Of a stretch of DNA of 64,000 nucleotides, positions 32,849-40,874 are shown in pieces. Position 1 is the stretch's first letter, and every line of letters starts with the position of its first letter. Source of the stretch: an uncultured Dehalococcoidia bacterium. GTDB lineage: Bacteria; Chloroflexota; Dehalococcoidia; Lucifugimonadales; UBA3495. The notes under the pieces are model-generated. The model made no database searches. It was not told the DNA's origin and saw nothing but the letters and a program-made list of their open reading frames with translations. Location of the stretch: positions 2,170,001 to 2,234,000 of the forward strand of contig OY282456.1 of NCBI GenBank assembly GCA_958296225.1, read 5' to 3'. A program made the position numbers and the translations under genes.

Positions 32849-33183
32849 CCGCCGCCGACGACCAACGGCCCTATGGGGTGCAAATTCGCCCCCACTGGCT
32901 GGCGATGGTGCAGGACATCCTGCAACAATATGTGCCGGAGCGGGAAGTGCGGGCCTTTGGCTCGCGGGTATCAGGACAGCCCCGGCCCTTTTCCGACCTG
33001 GACATCTTTATCGGCGGCGAGGAACCGCCGGACGCCGTAATGCTGGACGGGCTGGCAGAGGCTTTGGAGGAATCGGATTTGCCGATTAATGTTGACGTAG
33101 TGCCGCGGCACCTGGCGGGGCCGCATATTATTGCGGCCGTGCAGCATCGCAGCGCGGTCATCCAAACCGGACAACAACCATAA
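32845..33183 (+). CDS. Minimal nucleotidyltransferase (MNT), partner of the HEPN-like protein
   Basis: At 112 aa, this is a stand-alone nucleotidyltransferase of the MNT type. The nucleotide-binding motif is VRAFGSRVSGQPRPFSDLD, with GSxV then DLD, followed by the third acid strand INVDVVPRHL. In HEPN/MNT modules it modifies and silences the HEPN toxin. Its ATG overlaps the upstream stop by 4 bp, and its stop lies 15 bp before the next SDR gene, which has its own ribosome site. One of three MNT genes in this window. Confidence 0.85.
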   Translation: MTAADDQRPYGVQIRPHWLAMVQDILQQYVPEREVRAFGSRVSGQPRPFSDLDIFIGGEEPPDAVMLDGLAEALEESDLPINVDVVPRHLAGPHIIAAVQHRSAVIQTGQQP

Positions 33184-33198
33184 CGGAGGTGAGCAAGC

Positions 33199-34047
33199 AT
33201 GAGTCTGGAAGGCAAAGTAGCGCTGGTAACCGGCGCCGGCGGGATGCGCGGCGTGGGTCGGGCGACGGCGCTCAAACTGGCGTCGCTGGGCGCGGACGTG
33301 GCGATTACCGACGTGCGGCGTCCGGTCGACGACCTGCCGCCCGGCGAAGTGCGGGCGGAATGGCAGTCCATTGACAGCGTGGCCGAGGAAGTGCGTAACC
33401 TGGGGCGGCAGGCGCTGCCCGTCTATGCCGACCTGTCCGATGGCGAGCAAATTGCCGGCCTGGTGGCCGAAACCGTCAACCACTACGGGCGGCTGGACAT
33501 TATGGTGAACAACGCCCGCGCCATCATCGGGCGGGACAAGGTTCCGGTTACGGAGCTGGAGGAGGCAGTGTGGCAGCATTTTCTGGCGATTAATACTACG
33601 GCGGTGTTTCTCTGCACCAAGCACGCGGGGCGGGAGATGGTCAGGCTGGGCCACGGGGGCCGGGTGGTCAACATCGCCAGCAACGCCGGCAAGCAGGCCA
33701 GCGCCGACGGGGCGGCCTATTCCGCCAGCAAGTTCGCCGTCATCGGCTTGACCCAGGCATCCGCTATGGACCTGGCGCCCCACGGCATCACCGTCAACGC
33801 CGTCTGCCCCGGCCCCATCAACACCGACCGCATGAGCTATTGGGAACGGGAACAAGCCGCCCGGCGCGGCATCACCCAGGAGGAATTTCGCTCCCAGGTA
33901 GTGGCCGCCTCGGCGGAACGCACCCCGCTGGGCCGCATCGCCGAGCCGGAGGACGTCGCCAACCTGGTGGCATTTCTGGCCGGGCCGGATGCCGAATTGA
34001 TTACGGGACAATCCTACAACGTCAACGGGGGGATACTGTTTCACTGA
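33199..34047 (+). CDS. Short-chain dehydrogenase/reductase
   Basis: The 282-aa SDR is of the 3-oxoacyl-ACP reductase-like class. The cofactor motif is VALVTGAGGMRGVGRATALK at the N-terminus, with a two-residue insertion between the TGAGG and GVG elements. NNARAIIG replaces NNAG, the catalytic serine is in VVNIASNAGKQAS, and Y-x3-K is in AAYSASKFAVIGLTQ. VNAVCPGPINTDRM and ITGQSYNVNGG follow. A strong GGAGGTGAG ribosome site precedes ATG 33199. Substrate not predictable. Confidence 0.9.
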   Translation: MSLEGKVALVTGAGGMRGVGRATALKLASLGADVAITDVRRPVDDLPPGEVRAEWQSIDSVAEEVRNLGRQALPVYADLSDGEQIAGLVAETVNHYGRLDIMVNNARAIIGRDKVPVTELEEAVWQHFLAINTTAVFLCTKHAGREMVRLGHGGRVVNIASNAGKQASADGAAYSASKFAVIGLTQASAMDLAPHGITVNAVCPGPINTDRMSYWEREQAARRGITQEEFRSQVVAASAERTPLGRIAEPEDVANLVAFLAGPDAELITGQSYNVNGGILFH

Positions 34048-34074
34048 ACGGAACCCGGTCATCCGGCTATCAAT

Positions 34075-34108
34075 GCCACGGGAGCGACGACGCCACGGGA
34101 GCGACGAC
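34075..34108 (+). repeat. 17-bp tandem duplication carrying the ribosome site
   Basis: GCCACGGGAGCGACGAC occurs twice head-to-tail with no gap, immediately before the ATG at 34110. Each unit contains GGGAG, so the gene has two Shine-Dalgarno candidates and only the second is well spaced. This looks like a recent slippage duplication. Confidence 0.85.
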
Positions 34109-34109
34109 A

Positions 34110-34943
34110 ATGGCAGCGCGATACGAAAATCCGTTTCCGGGAATGGACCCCTACCTGGAACAGCCGCACATCTGGCCGGGGTTTCACAACCGGCTGATTA
34201 CGCACCTGGCTGACGACCTGGACGCGCGCGTGCCGGACAACTACCGGGTTGACATTGAGGAGCGAACCGAAGTGGCTCCGGTGTACGGCGCCGCGTCCGC
34301 CCTGGCCTTTATGATTCCCGACGCTTTGGTTACGGAAACGCCGGCCGCGCCGGCCTTTGCCGGCCGCCCCGACGCAGCCGCCACGGCAACGGCCGCCGCC
34401 GTCGCCCCGCCGGAAAGCGGCCTCGCCGTGCGGGTGGCGATGCCGGAGGAAGTGCGCGTCACCCGGCTCTACGTCCAGCGGATGCCTGAGGCCAGGGTAG
34501 TCACTATCCTTGAAATCCTGTCGCCCTCCAACAAAGCCCCCGGTGAAGGCCGGGACAACTACCTCAGCAAGCGCGGGGAAATCCTCCATTCCGGCGTCAG
34601 CCTGGTTGAAATTGACCTGCTGCGCCGGTGGGAGCCGATGCCGCTGGAAACCCCCACTCCGCCCGGCGACTACCGCATCCTGGTGTGCCGGGGCTGGCAG
34701 CGGCCCAACGCCGTTCTGTATCCTTTCGGCGTCCGGCAGGCTGTCCCCAGGTTCACGCTGCCCCTGCTGCGCGACGACGACGAACCCGATGTCGCGCTGG
34801 GCGCGCTCATCAACCGCGTACACCGCCGGGCGCGTTACGGTCAGATAACCCGCTACGACGGGCCGCCGCCGGGGCCGGCCTTTGACGCCGGCACGCAGGA
34901 ATGGATAAATGGCCGGCTGGAATCCTTCCGCCAAACGGCATAG
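34110..34943 (+). CDS. DUF4058 family protein
   Basis: The 277-aa protein opens MAARYENPFPGMDPYLEQP, then IWPGFHNRLITHLADDLDAR, VDIEERTEVAPV and VTILEILSPSNKAPGEGRD, all typical of DUF4058, a family frequent in Cyanobacteria, Chloroflexota and Planctomycetota. The EILSPSNK segment resembles a PD-(D/E)XK-like E-x-x-SxxNK strand, and VSLVEIDLLRRWEPMP follows. Family function is unknown; the family often coexpands with Uma2, as here. GGGAG in the second copy of a 17-bp duplication precedes the ATG by 8 nt. Confidence 0.82.
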   Translation: MAARYENPFPGMDPYLEQPHIWPGFHNRLITHLADDLDARVPDNYRVDIEERTEVAPVYGAASALAFMIPDALVTETPAAPAFAGRPDAAATATAAAVAPPESGLAVRVAMPEEVRVTRLYVQRMPEARVVTILEILSPSNKAPGEGRDNYLSKRGEILHSGVSLVEIDLLRRWEPMPLETPTPPGDYRILVCRGWQRPNAVLYPFGVRQAVPRFTLPLLRDDDEPDVALGALINRVHRRARYGQITRYDGPPPGPAFDAGTQEWINGRLESFRQTA

Positions 34944-34999
34944 CATAACCGCGGCCCGCCGGCAGCAAGCCGCCCCACTTAACCGACAGGAGAATCACT

Positions 35000-35959
35000 A
35001 TGCAATACGGAATCACCCTCCCCGGCCGCGGCCCCCTGGCCACCCCCGACAATATGGCCGCCATCGCCCAGCGCGCCGAGGCCCTGGGCTACGACTCCAT
35101 CGCGCTGGGCGACCATATACTGGTGCCCCGGAACATTGAATCCGATTATCCTTATACCGAAACCGGCGAGTTTCCCGGTTCGGCGTCGGGGCAGGCGATG
35201 GAGCAGATTACCGCTCTGGCCTATATGGCCGGCTGCACGCAGCGCATCCGCCTGGCGACTTCGGTGCTCATCGTGCCGCATCGCAACCCGCTGGTGGCCG
35301 CCAAGGCGCTGGCGACGCTGGACGTGCTGTCGGGCGGACGGCTGATTATCGGCGTGGGCGTAGGCTGGTGCCGCGAGGAGTTTGAGGCGGTGGGCTGCGA
35401 ACCCTTTGACGAGCGCGGCGCCGTTACCGACGAATACATCCGCGCTTTCAAAGAGCTGTGGACTTCCGACGACCCCACCTTTGAGGGCCAGTACGTCAGC
35501 TTTTCCGACATTAGTTTCCTGCCTCAGCCGGTGCAAAAGCCGCACCCGCCGTTTTGGGTTGGCGGCGAAAGCCGGCCGGCCATCCGCCGCGCGGCCACCC
35601 TGTGCGACGGCTGGTATCCCATCGGCAACAACCCGGCCTTTCCCGTCGGCACGCCCGAAGCCCTGCAAAACGGCATGGCCCGACTACGCAGCGTTGCCGA
35701 GCGCGCCGGCCGCAACCCCGATGCAATCCAGATTATTTACCGCTCGCACGACTACCGCATCACCGGAACCGACACCGGCACCGACCGCGCCCGCTTCACC
35801 GGCGGCAGCGACCAGATTGCCGGCGACATCCGGCAGTATGAGGATATGGGCGTCAGCTACCTGGTGCTCGACATCGCCCGCCTCAGCGCCGACGGCAACC
35901 TGGAGGAAACGCTGGGGCATCTGGAGGACTTTACGACGCAGGTAGCCGCCAAAGTGTGA
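35000..35959 (+). CDS. LLM-class F420-dependent oxidoreductase
   Basis: The 319-aa luciferase-like protein starts MQYGITLPGRGPLATPDN. It continues with RAEALGYDSIALGDHILVPR, RIRLATSVLIVPHRNPLVAA, KALATLDVLSGGRLIIGVGVG and GWCREEFEAVG, the classic F420/FMN-binding TIM-barrel pattern. It ends near YEDMGVSYLVLDIARLSADG. Members reduce or oxidise diverse small molecules with F420 or flavin; SAR202-like Chloroflexota carry many. An AGGAG ribosome site precedes the ATG by 7 nt. Confidence 0.92.
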   Translation: MQYGITLPGRGPLATPDNMAAIAQRAEALGYDSIALGDHILVPRNIESDYPYTETGEFPGSASGQAMEQITALAYMAGCTQRIRLATSVLIVPHRNPLVAAKALATLDVLSGGRLIIGVGVGWCREEFEAVGCEPFDERGAVTDEYIRAFKELWTSDDPTFEGQYVSFSDISFLPQPVQKPHPPFWVGGESRPAIRRAATLCDGWYPIGNNPAFPVGTPEALQNGMARLRSVAERAGRNPDAIQIIYRSHDYRITGTDTGTDRARFTGGSDQIAGDIRQYEDMGVSYLVLDIARLSADGNLEETLGHLEDFTTQVAAKV

Positions 35960-36070
35960 CCTTATGCGTGCGCTCAACGCTAACACCAGGGCAGAGCCAG
36001 GATTTTTCCGATTGGGATTTGGTGATTCCGGCGCGGCGGGCTGCGGCATCGCCGCTCCGGGGAGGCAATA

Positions 36071-36499
36071 ATGAGTCAGCAGGAACCATCCGCGGAACAG
36101 GACGGCCCCTTCGCCGAACTTTTGGGCATCCGTCCGGGTCAATCGGCCGACGGTATTGGCACGGCCTTTATGACCGTTGCCGACCGCCACCGGCAGCGCG
36201 CCGGCGTGGTGCAGGGCGGGATTCTGGCGGCGCTGGCCGACTACGCTTTCTTCCGGGCCTGCCGGTCGGTGCTCCGGGCCGGCGAGCACGCCGTAACCAT
36301 TGAGCTGAAACTGAACTTCATCGCCCCCGCCCGCGATGGCGAACTAACCGCCCGCAGCGCCATCAAAAGCCGCGGCGGCCGCATCATCGTCGGCGACATG
36401 GAGATATTCGGAGATGAGGGCCAGCTCATCGCCACCGGAATCGGAACCTATATGACCGTTCACGACCGCCGGACTGACCGGGCGGCGGATGCGGACTGA
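36071..36499 (+). CDS. PaaI-type hotdog thioesterase
   Basis: The 142-aa hotdog-fold protein has RQRAGVVQGGILAALADYAF at about residues 38-57, the HGG-like catalytic helix region, although the usual His of H-G-G is replaced by VQGG. ITIELKLNFIAPARDGELTA and VGDMEIFGDEGQLIATGIG follow. It would hydrolyse an acyl-CoA or aryl-CoA thioester. The substitution in the HGG motif may alter activity. GGGGAGG occurs 7 nt before the ATG. Confidence 0.85.
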   Translation: MSQQEPSAEQDGPFAELLGIRPGQSADGIGTAFMTVADRHRQRAGVVQGGILAALADYAFFRACRSVLRAGEHAVTIELKLNFIAPARDGELTARSAIKSRGGRIIVGDMEIFGDEGQLIATGIGTYMTVHDRRTDRAADAD

Positions 36500-36608
36500 C
36501 GGCTCTGACCAGAGCGCAGAGCCGGCGCGTGAAGCCGGTTGGTTACAAATAGTTAACTCCGCCGCAACATTGTTATGGGATGGCATCCCTGCTGCTTAAT
36601 CCTCAGCA

Positions 36609-36617
36609 ATCCTGTGG
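36609..36617. repeat. 9-bp direct repeat (ATCCTGTGG), copy 1
   Basis: ATCCTGTGG borders the left end of the element at 36618. The same nonamer recurs at 37156 and 37288, on the outer sides of both elements. Interpreted as a target-site duplication. Within the gene-free stretch 36500-37431. Confidence 0.65.
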
Positions 36618-37155
36618 GGCAGCGTCTCGTTTCAGGTGGTTTGGTTGTTCCTCTGCGGTGGTGGGCTGGGTTCATTGGCAATGCTCCTTGCTGGTTCAGG
36701 TGGTCGGCGGGATATGGTGTGCGGGCCAGAGGTTACCGGTCATTGTCAGCCCCACGGCCGGGGGATTTACGCAAAGTTTTGCTCCGATGGTTCGTGAGCT
36801 GCGCTTTAAGGGCGCAGCCACGCAGCGCGGTGGCAGTCGCTGTTGGCCGGTTAGACCGTACTCGCGTAAGCATTGGACGAGGGGTCTCCACGACGCCGGT
36901 ATGCGATTTTGTGCTGACTGGCCGTTGACGACCGGTTGACCTCTGGCAGGACTGAGATTCACGTGATAGGTTGCAGTATAGTACCGATGTTCGCGGTTGT
37001 CAAAGGGGGGTTGTCAGTGGGCCGGGGCAAAGTCTGGGCGGCAGGTTTTGCGGGCGCCGGAGCGGGAGCGCTACCTCTCTCCCAACCCTCTCCCGCAGGG
37101 GGAGAGGGCTTTAATGACTTTGCAAAGCCCCGACCGCCGGCAACGGAACGCTGCC
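36618..37155. mobile_element. 538-bp non-coding element with terminal inverted repeats
   Basis: The left end, GGCAGCGTCTCGTT, is the inverse of the right end, AACGGAACGCTGCC, at 12 of 14 positions, and both share a GGC terminus. Outside each end is ATCCTGTGG. The interior has no convincing gene. It holds a lower-GC segment with a 7-bp hairpin GCTGCGC-TTTAAGG-GCGCAGC (36798-36818) and CCCTCTCCC-GCAGG-GGGAGAGGG near 37086-37110. The last 40 bp match the right part of the element at 39997. The layout fits a MITE-like element with or without a nested insertion. Confidence 0.7.
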
Positions 37156-37164
37156 ATCCTGTGG
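37156..37164. repeat. 9-bp direct repeat (ATCCTGTGG), copy 2
   Basis: The nonamer separates the 538-bp element from the 123-bp element and serves as the right border of one and the left border of the other. Confidence 0.7.
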
Positions 37165-37287
37165 GGTAGCGTTTCGTTTTAGGTGGTTTGAGGCGCGATA
37201 CCGTCGTTTTGACGGCGGGCATAGGCACGACTCATGAGGTCGCCCCTACCGTTCCGAATGTTAAACCACCTAAATTGCAACGCTACC
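37165..37287. mobile_element. 123-bp MITE-like element with 27-bp terminal inverted repeats
   Basis: The left end begins GGTAGCGTTTCGTTTTAGG and the right end, read inverted, GGTAGCGTTGCAATTTAGG; they match at 23 of 27 positions including the GTGGTTTRA that follows. ATCCTGTGG lies on both outer sides. The interior has no ORF and includes AGGTCGCCCCTACCG, related to the palindromic motif at 9272. It is complete by its ends and flanking duplication. Confidence 0.8.
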
Positions 37288-37296
37288 ATCCTGTGG
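37288..37296. repeat. 9-bp direct repeat (ATCCTGTGG), copy 3
   Basis: The nonamer borders the right end of the 123-bp element in the same orientation as copies 1 and 2, which is expected of target duplications and not of inverted terminal sequence. Confidence 0.7.
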
Positions 37297-37431
37297 CGAG
37301 CCGTCCTCGTCCCCCAGTTGGAAATGTTATACTGACCGGCACCATCGCTGCCAAGTCAGCGTCTTCCCCGGCGGATTGACCCGTGTATCCGGGGCCAACG
37401 GCCGGGTCGCCAACAACTCATCAGGAGGGTC

Positions 37432-38337
37432 ATGCAAGCCCAGCTGGGTAGTCCAATAACCGGCCGGCAAACTCCGGTGCATTACGCCTACGTGGCCCGG
37501 TATGAGTATTCCGATGTCGTAATCCAGAACGACAACTTTCTCATGCTGTCGGCCTCCGCCGACGCCTATCAGACTCCCGCCGGATGCGACGTTGCCACCA
37601 GGCCGGCGGGCCGGCAGATTGTCTTTACCGACCGCCTGGGGAACACTGTCCACCGCATCCGCATCACGGCGCCGCACCGGGAGCTCATCATCGCCGCCAC
37701 CGGCCGCGTCTGCCTCAACGACCGGTCGCCGGACGTTAGCGACGTGCCGCTGTCCGGCCTCGCATACGGGCCGGACGCCCAGGAGTTCCTGACCGCTTCC
37801 TATCTGGTGGACCCGGCCAGCGTGACGGCGGCGGCCTACGCCGCGGCCGCCGGCGCCGTAACCCTGATGGACACGGTGGGCAACGTGGTGCGCTGGATTA
37901 ATGAAAACGTCCGCTACGAGCGCGGCGCCACCTCGGTGTACACCACCGCCGCGGCCGTGCTGGCATCCCGGAGCGGGGTCTGCCAGGACCAGGCCCATCT
38001 GGGCCTGGCCATGCTGCGCGCCCGGGGCATCCCCGCCCGCTACGTCAGCGGCCTGCTCACCCGGCAGGCCGGCGAAACCCACGCCTGGCTGGAATTTCTG
38101 CATCCCGTAATGGGCTGGCTGCCCGCCGACCCCACGCGCGGCACCGTAATCCACACCGGCGCCGACTACATAAAATTCGCCGTGGGCCGGGACTATTCCG
38201 AGGTGCCGCCGGTATCCGGCTCCTTCGTGTCCAAAGGCTCCGGCCAGCTGGATTGCGCCACCGCGGAAGTCTTTTTCGACCGCGAGCACGTCTCCGTAGC
38301 CGACGCCTTGAACCTGTTGGAACCCGGGCCGCGATGA
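37432..38337 (+). CDS. Transglutaminase-like cysteine protease-fold protein
   Basis: The 301-aa protein has an N-terminal bacterial transglutaminase-associated beta domain (about residues 10-130, with TPVHYAYVARYEYSDVVIQN). A transglutaminase core follows with the triad: C184 in LASRSGVCQDQAHLG, H217 in ETHAWLEFLHP, and D near 234 in LPADPTRG. The pattern matches proteins such as YebA relatives that may cleave or crosslink proteins or peptides. An AGGAGG ribosome site at 37421-37426 lies 5 nt before the ATG. It is the first gene after the cluster of short mobile elements. Confidence 0.88.
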   Translation: MQAQLGSPITGRQTPVHYAYVARYEYSDVVIQNDNFLMLSASADAYQTPAGCDVATRPAGRQIVFTDRLGNTVHRIRITAPHRELIIAATGRVCLNDRSPDVSDVPLSGLAYGPDAQEFLTASYLVDPASVTAAAYAAAAGAVTLMDTVGNVVRWINENVRYERGATSVYTTAAAVLASRSGVCQDQAHLGLAMLRARGIPARYVSGLLTRQAGETHAWLEFLHPVMGWLPADPTRGTVIHTGADYIKFAVGRDYSEVPPVSGSFVSKGSGQLDCATAEVFFDREHVSVADALNLLEPGPR

Positions 38338-38368
38338 AGGCAGAGCCTTTCACATTGACTCAAGGGTT

Positions 38369-38454
38369 CAACCCGTCATTCCCGCTGGCGCGGGAATCCG
38401 GGACATTCTTACTGCATACGATGCCGGATGCCGGCTGGCGCCGGAATGACGGTG
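38369..38454. repeat. Hairpin-rich intergenic sequence
   Basis: CGTCATTCCCGC...GCGGGAATCC and a later GGCTGGCGCCGGAATGACGG form nested inverted repeats between the transglutaminase gene and the tRNA. The ATTCCCGC/GCGGGAAT core also occurs inside the elements at 39997 and 40875. No terminal repeat is visible, so this is left as a related repeat. Confidence 0.5.
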
Positions 38455-38531
38455 GCAATGAAGTGTACCGCCGTTTTGTCCAGCAGCAGCCGCCCCCTTT
38501 GCGATGCCCGGCCCAGGAACTTGGCCGGGTC

Positions 38532-38606
38532 TGGTGGAGGCTAGGGGATTCGAACCCCTGACCCCCTGCTTGCAAAGCAGGTGCTCTCCCGCTGAGCTAA
38601 GCCCCC
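38532..38606 (-). tRNA. tRNA-Ala (TGC)
   Basis: The minus strand folds into a full cloverleaf: acceptor GGGGGCT with AGCCTCC, D-arm GCTC/GAGC, anticodon arm CCTGC-TTTGCAA-GCAGG (anticodon TGC), T-arm AGGGG-TTCGAAT-CCCCT. The 3' CCA is encoded. The acceptor contains G3-U70, the alanine identity pair. It lies downstream of the transglutaminase gene on the opposite strand. GGCGC-AAAA-GCGCC lies just upstream of its 5' end on the genomic plus strand. Confidence 0.97.
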
Positions 38607-38682
38607 ACGCGGGCGCAAAAGCGCCGGGAACGGCCGGCGGCATGGCAGGCGTCCGGGGCGCGGTTTCCATAGTACCACAGTC

Positions 38683-39924
38683 CTATGACGATGCGGCGTC
38701 CGGCAGGCCCGGCTCGCGAACCGTCCGGTCGCGAACCAGCAGAGTGGCCGCCGTGGCCACGGCCGACAGCGTCAGCATCAGTATGAAGGCCCGGCCATAG
38801 CTGCCCCAGATGTCAAAGGCCAGCGCGCCCGCCAACGCTCCCAGCCCCCCGCTAATCTGGTGAACCATTGATATGGTTCCGCTAACCCGGCCCAGCCGCG
38901 CCGGGCCAAAGATGTTACCGGAGAATACCACCGTCAGCGGGGCGGTCATCAGAAAGGTGAACCCATACAGCAGCGCAAAGGCCATCACCGCCGGTTTGGC
39001 CTGGGAAAAGATAACCAGCGCGAAAATCCCGATTCGCATTACGAAGCAGAGCAAGGTAGGCCGGCCCGGCCCCAGCGCATCGGACAGGAACCCGGCGACC
39101 AGCACTCCCAGGAGTCCCATCAACCCCATCAGGGCCAGCAGGTTGCCGGCGATAACCGTGCTAATCTCAACGTCCAGGGCGAACGCTACCACGTGGGTGG
39201 CCACGAAGTAGTCCTGAAACCCGCAGATGGCGTAGATTCCTCCCAGCAGCCAGAATTGTCCCGACCGCGAAAGCGACTCCTGCCACGGCGGCGGCGCGGC
39301 GCCCGCCGGCGTGGCGGCGTGGCGCGGCAGTCCGCCCGTCGCCGCCGGGTGGGTTGGCGCCGGCCTGACCGCGGCCAGCACGATGGGCGCGAGGATGACC
39401 AGGTTGGCCAGCCCCAAGCCGGCATAGGACACGCGCCAGCCGAACCGCACCAGCGACTGCGCCAGCAGGCCCACAATCACCAACTGGCCGATGGCGTTGC
39501 CCGACACCGCCGCGCTGTTGGCTACGCCCCGGCGGTCGGGAAACCACCGGACAATCATCACGCTGACGACGGGGTTGGAAATGCCCGCGTTTCCCAACGC
39601 GAAGACCACTCCATAGACCGCGAACAGCTGCCACGGGGTGGAGATGACGCTCATCAGGCCGATACCCACTGCGCCCAGGGCCACCCCCACCCCCATAACC
39701 CAGCGGAGTTCGTAGCGGTCGGCCAGACGGCCCACAAAGGGCATCGCCAGGGCGGAGACCAGCATATATGCGGTGATGCCCAGCGACAGCGTGGAACGGC
39801 TCCACGTGAGGTCGTCGCCCATGGGTTTCAGCATGAGCGCCAAAGCGGAGCGCAAGCCGCCGTTGAAAAAGAGGGTCGCAAACCCGGTGGCCAGGATGAC
39901 CCAGCGATAATCTATCCGGCGCAT
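38683..39924 (-). CDS. MFS transporter
   Basis: The 413-aa protein has twelve predicted membrane segments and starts MRRIDYRWVILATGFATLF. The MFS motif is in AMPFVGRLADRYELRWVMG, FPDRRGVANSAAVSGNAIG lies between helices 4 and 5, and GPARLGRVSGTISMVHQISG in the C-terminal half. The loop of about residues 185-215 is proline/alanine rich. It resembles the OFA/organic-acid carrier class like the transporter at 29595, but no substrate can be assigned. It converges on the tRNA and is separated from the next genes by mobile repeats. Confidence 0.87.
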   Translation of the reverse strand: MRRIDYRWVILATGFATLFFNGGLRSALALMLKPMGDDLTWSRSTLSLGITAYMLVSALAMPFVGRLADRYELRWVMGVGVALGAVGIGLMSVISTPWQLFAVYGVVFALGNAGISNPVVSVMIVRWFPDRRGVANSAAVSGNAIGQLVIVGLLAQSLVRFGWRVSYAGLGLANLVILAPIVLAAVRPAPTHPAATGGLPRHAATPAGAAPPPWQESLSRSGQFWLLGGIYAICGFQDYFVATHVVAFALDVEISTVIAGNLLALMGLMGLLGVLVAGFLSDALGPGRPTLLCFVMRIGIFALVIFSQAKPAVMAFALLYGFTFLMTAPLTVVFSGNIFGPARLGRVSGTISMVHQISGGLGALAGALAFDIWGSYGRAFILMLTLSAVATAATLLVRDRTVREPGLPDAASS

Positions 39925-39996
39925 CGCAATAACCGCTTATCAGGCTGGCCCACAGTAGCATCGTGGTCAATAGCAGTCAACGAAGGGTGTTCGTCA

Positions 39997-40118
39997 GGTA
40001 GCGTTCCGTTTGAGACGGTTTGATTATTCCCCATTCCCGCTTTCGCGGGAATCCAGGAACGGCAAGAGCGGCATCCCTGACTTTGAAAGGCCCCGACCGC
40101 CGGCAACGGAACGCTACC
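39997..40118. mobile_element. 122-bp MITE-like element with perfect 14-bp terminal inverted repeats
   Basis: GGTAGCGTTCCGTT at 39997-40010 is exactly inverted at 40105-40118. The interior carries the hairpin ATTCCCGC-TTTC-GCGGGAAT and no ORF. Unlike the copies at 37165 and 44337, the flanking 9 bp (TGTTCGTCA, GCCAGGCCC) do not match, so its duplication has decayed or it moved differently. Confidence 0.75.
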
Positions 40119-40190
40119 GCCAGGCCCCACAGCGTGGACATTGTGGCATTGTTAGTTGTACGATACCTATAAGAGGAGGAGGAAAATCTG

Positions 40191-40439
40191 ATGGCAGTCA
40201 AAAGAGAGGATATACCCGCCGTAGGTGAGGCAATGTATGAGCAGATGCGGGCCGAAATGGAGGCCACCCAATGGGGGCGAATGGTGGTCATTGACGTCAA
40301 CAGCGGCGACTATGAGATTGCCGACGACGACTTGACGGCCACGCTGCGGCTGTGCGAGCGGCGACCCGACGCGCTGACCTGGGGCGAGTTGGTGGGGTAT
40401 CCGGCACCGTACTATATGCCCCAACGGTTCATCATCTAG
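40191..40439 (+). CDS. Hypothetical protein (82 aa), partner of the retropepsin-like gene
   Basis: This 82-residue acidic protein is MAVKREDIPAVGEAMYEQMR with GRMVVIDVNSGDYEIADDDL and LTWGELVGYPAPYYMPQRFI. It has a short alpha/beta pattern and strong start support: an AGGAGGAGG purine run just before the ATG. It precedes a retropepsin-like protease gene by 6 bp. In other genomes similar short proteins sit next to clan AA proteases (family knowledge, unverified here). An antitoxin-like role has been suggested for such neighbours but nothing in this sequence shows it. Confidence 0.6.
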   Translation: MAVKREDIPAVGEAMYEQMRAEMEATQWGRMVVIDVNSGDYEIADDDLTATLRLCERRPDALTWGELVGYPAPYYMPQRFII

Positions 40440-40445
40440 CGAACC

Positions 40446-40835
40446 GTGATTAACGGACGGGTAACAGCCATACGGGAGGAATCCGGGCTGATATTCCTGT
40501 TGCCGCGCATCGTCGTCAGCATTGCGGGCGGCAATCGCGTTTTCCGGGATGAGACCGCAACGGTAGATACCGGGTTCACCGGCTGGCTAACCCTGCCGGC
40601 AAGCATCATAGCGGAGCTGGGATTGACCTACCGCGGTCGGCGCCGCGCTACCCTGGCCAGTGGACAGGTGAGTATGTTCCACCTTTACGGCGCACTGGTA
40701 GATTGGCACGGCCAACCCCGCCCGGTAGTGGTGCATCAATCGGAAAGCTCCCCTCTGGTCGGAATGGCAATGCTGGAGGGCAGTCGCCTCACCGTGGAAG
40801 CGTGGGCCGGCGGAAGGGTAACCATCGAAGCGTAA
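40446..40835 (+). CDS. Retropepsin-like clan AA aspartic protease
   Basis: The 129-aa protein carries one aspartic protease motif, ETATVDTGFTGWLTLPASII, with the DTG at about residues 39-41 in the place of the usual DTGA. The flap region precedes PLVGMAMLEGSRLTV (hydrophobic-Gly), consistent with a half-enzyme that would act as a dimer. It starts at GTG 40446. It is 6 bp downstream of the 82-aa gene with which it probably forms a two-gene operon. Substrate unknown. A thymus-like RT or Gag context is absent. Confidence 0.75.
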   Translation: MINGRVTAIREESGLIFLLPRIVVSIAGGNRVFRDETATVDTGFTGWLTLPASIIAELGLTYRGRRRATLASGQVSMFHLYGALVDWHGQPRPVVVHQSESSPLVGMAMLEGSRLTVEAWAGGRVTIEA

Positions 40836-40874
40836 CTATCATCGCGGAAAGCGGGCCATAACCGGCCGGCGCAA

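Noticed and set aside
36696..36962. Small open frames inside the 538-bp element as a transposase fragment
   Set aside because: No transposase motif could be recognised in any frame; composition looks non-coding.
38369..38454. A further complete mobile element of the TIR family
   Set aside because: It shares the internal hairpin style but lacks the GGTAGCG terminal repeats and a target duplication.
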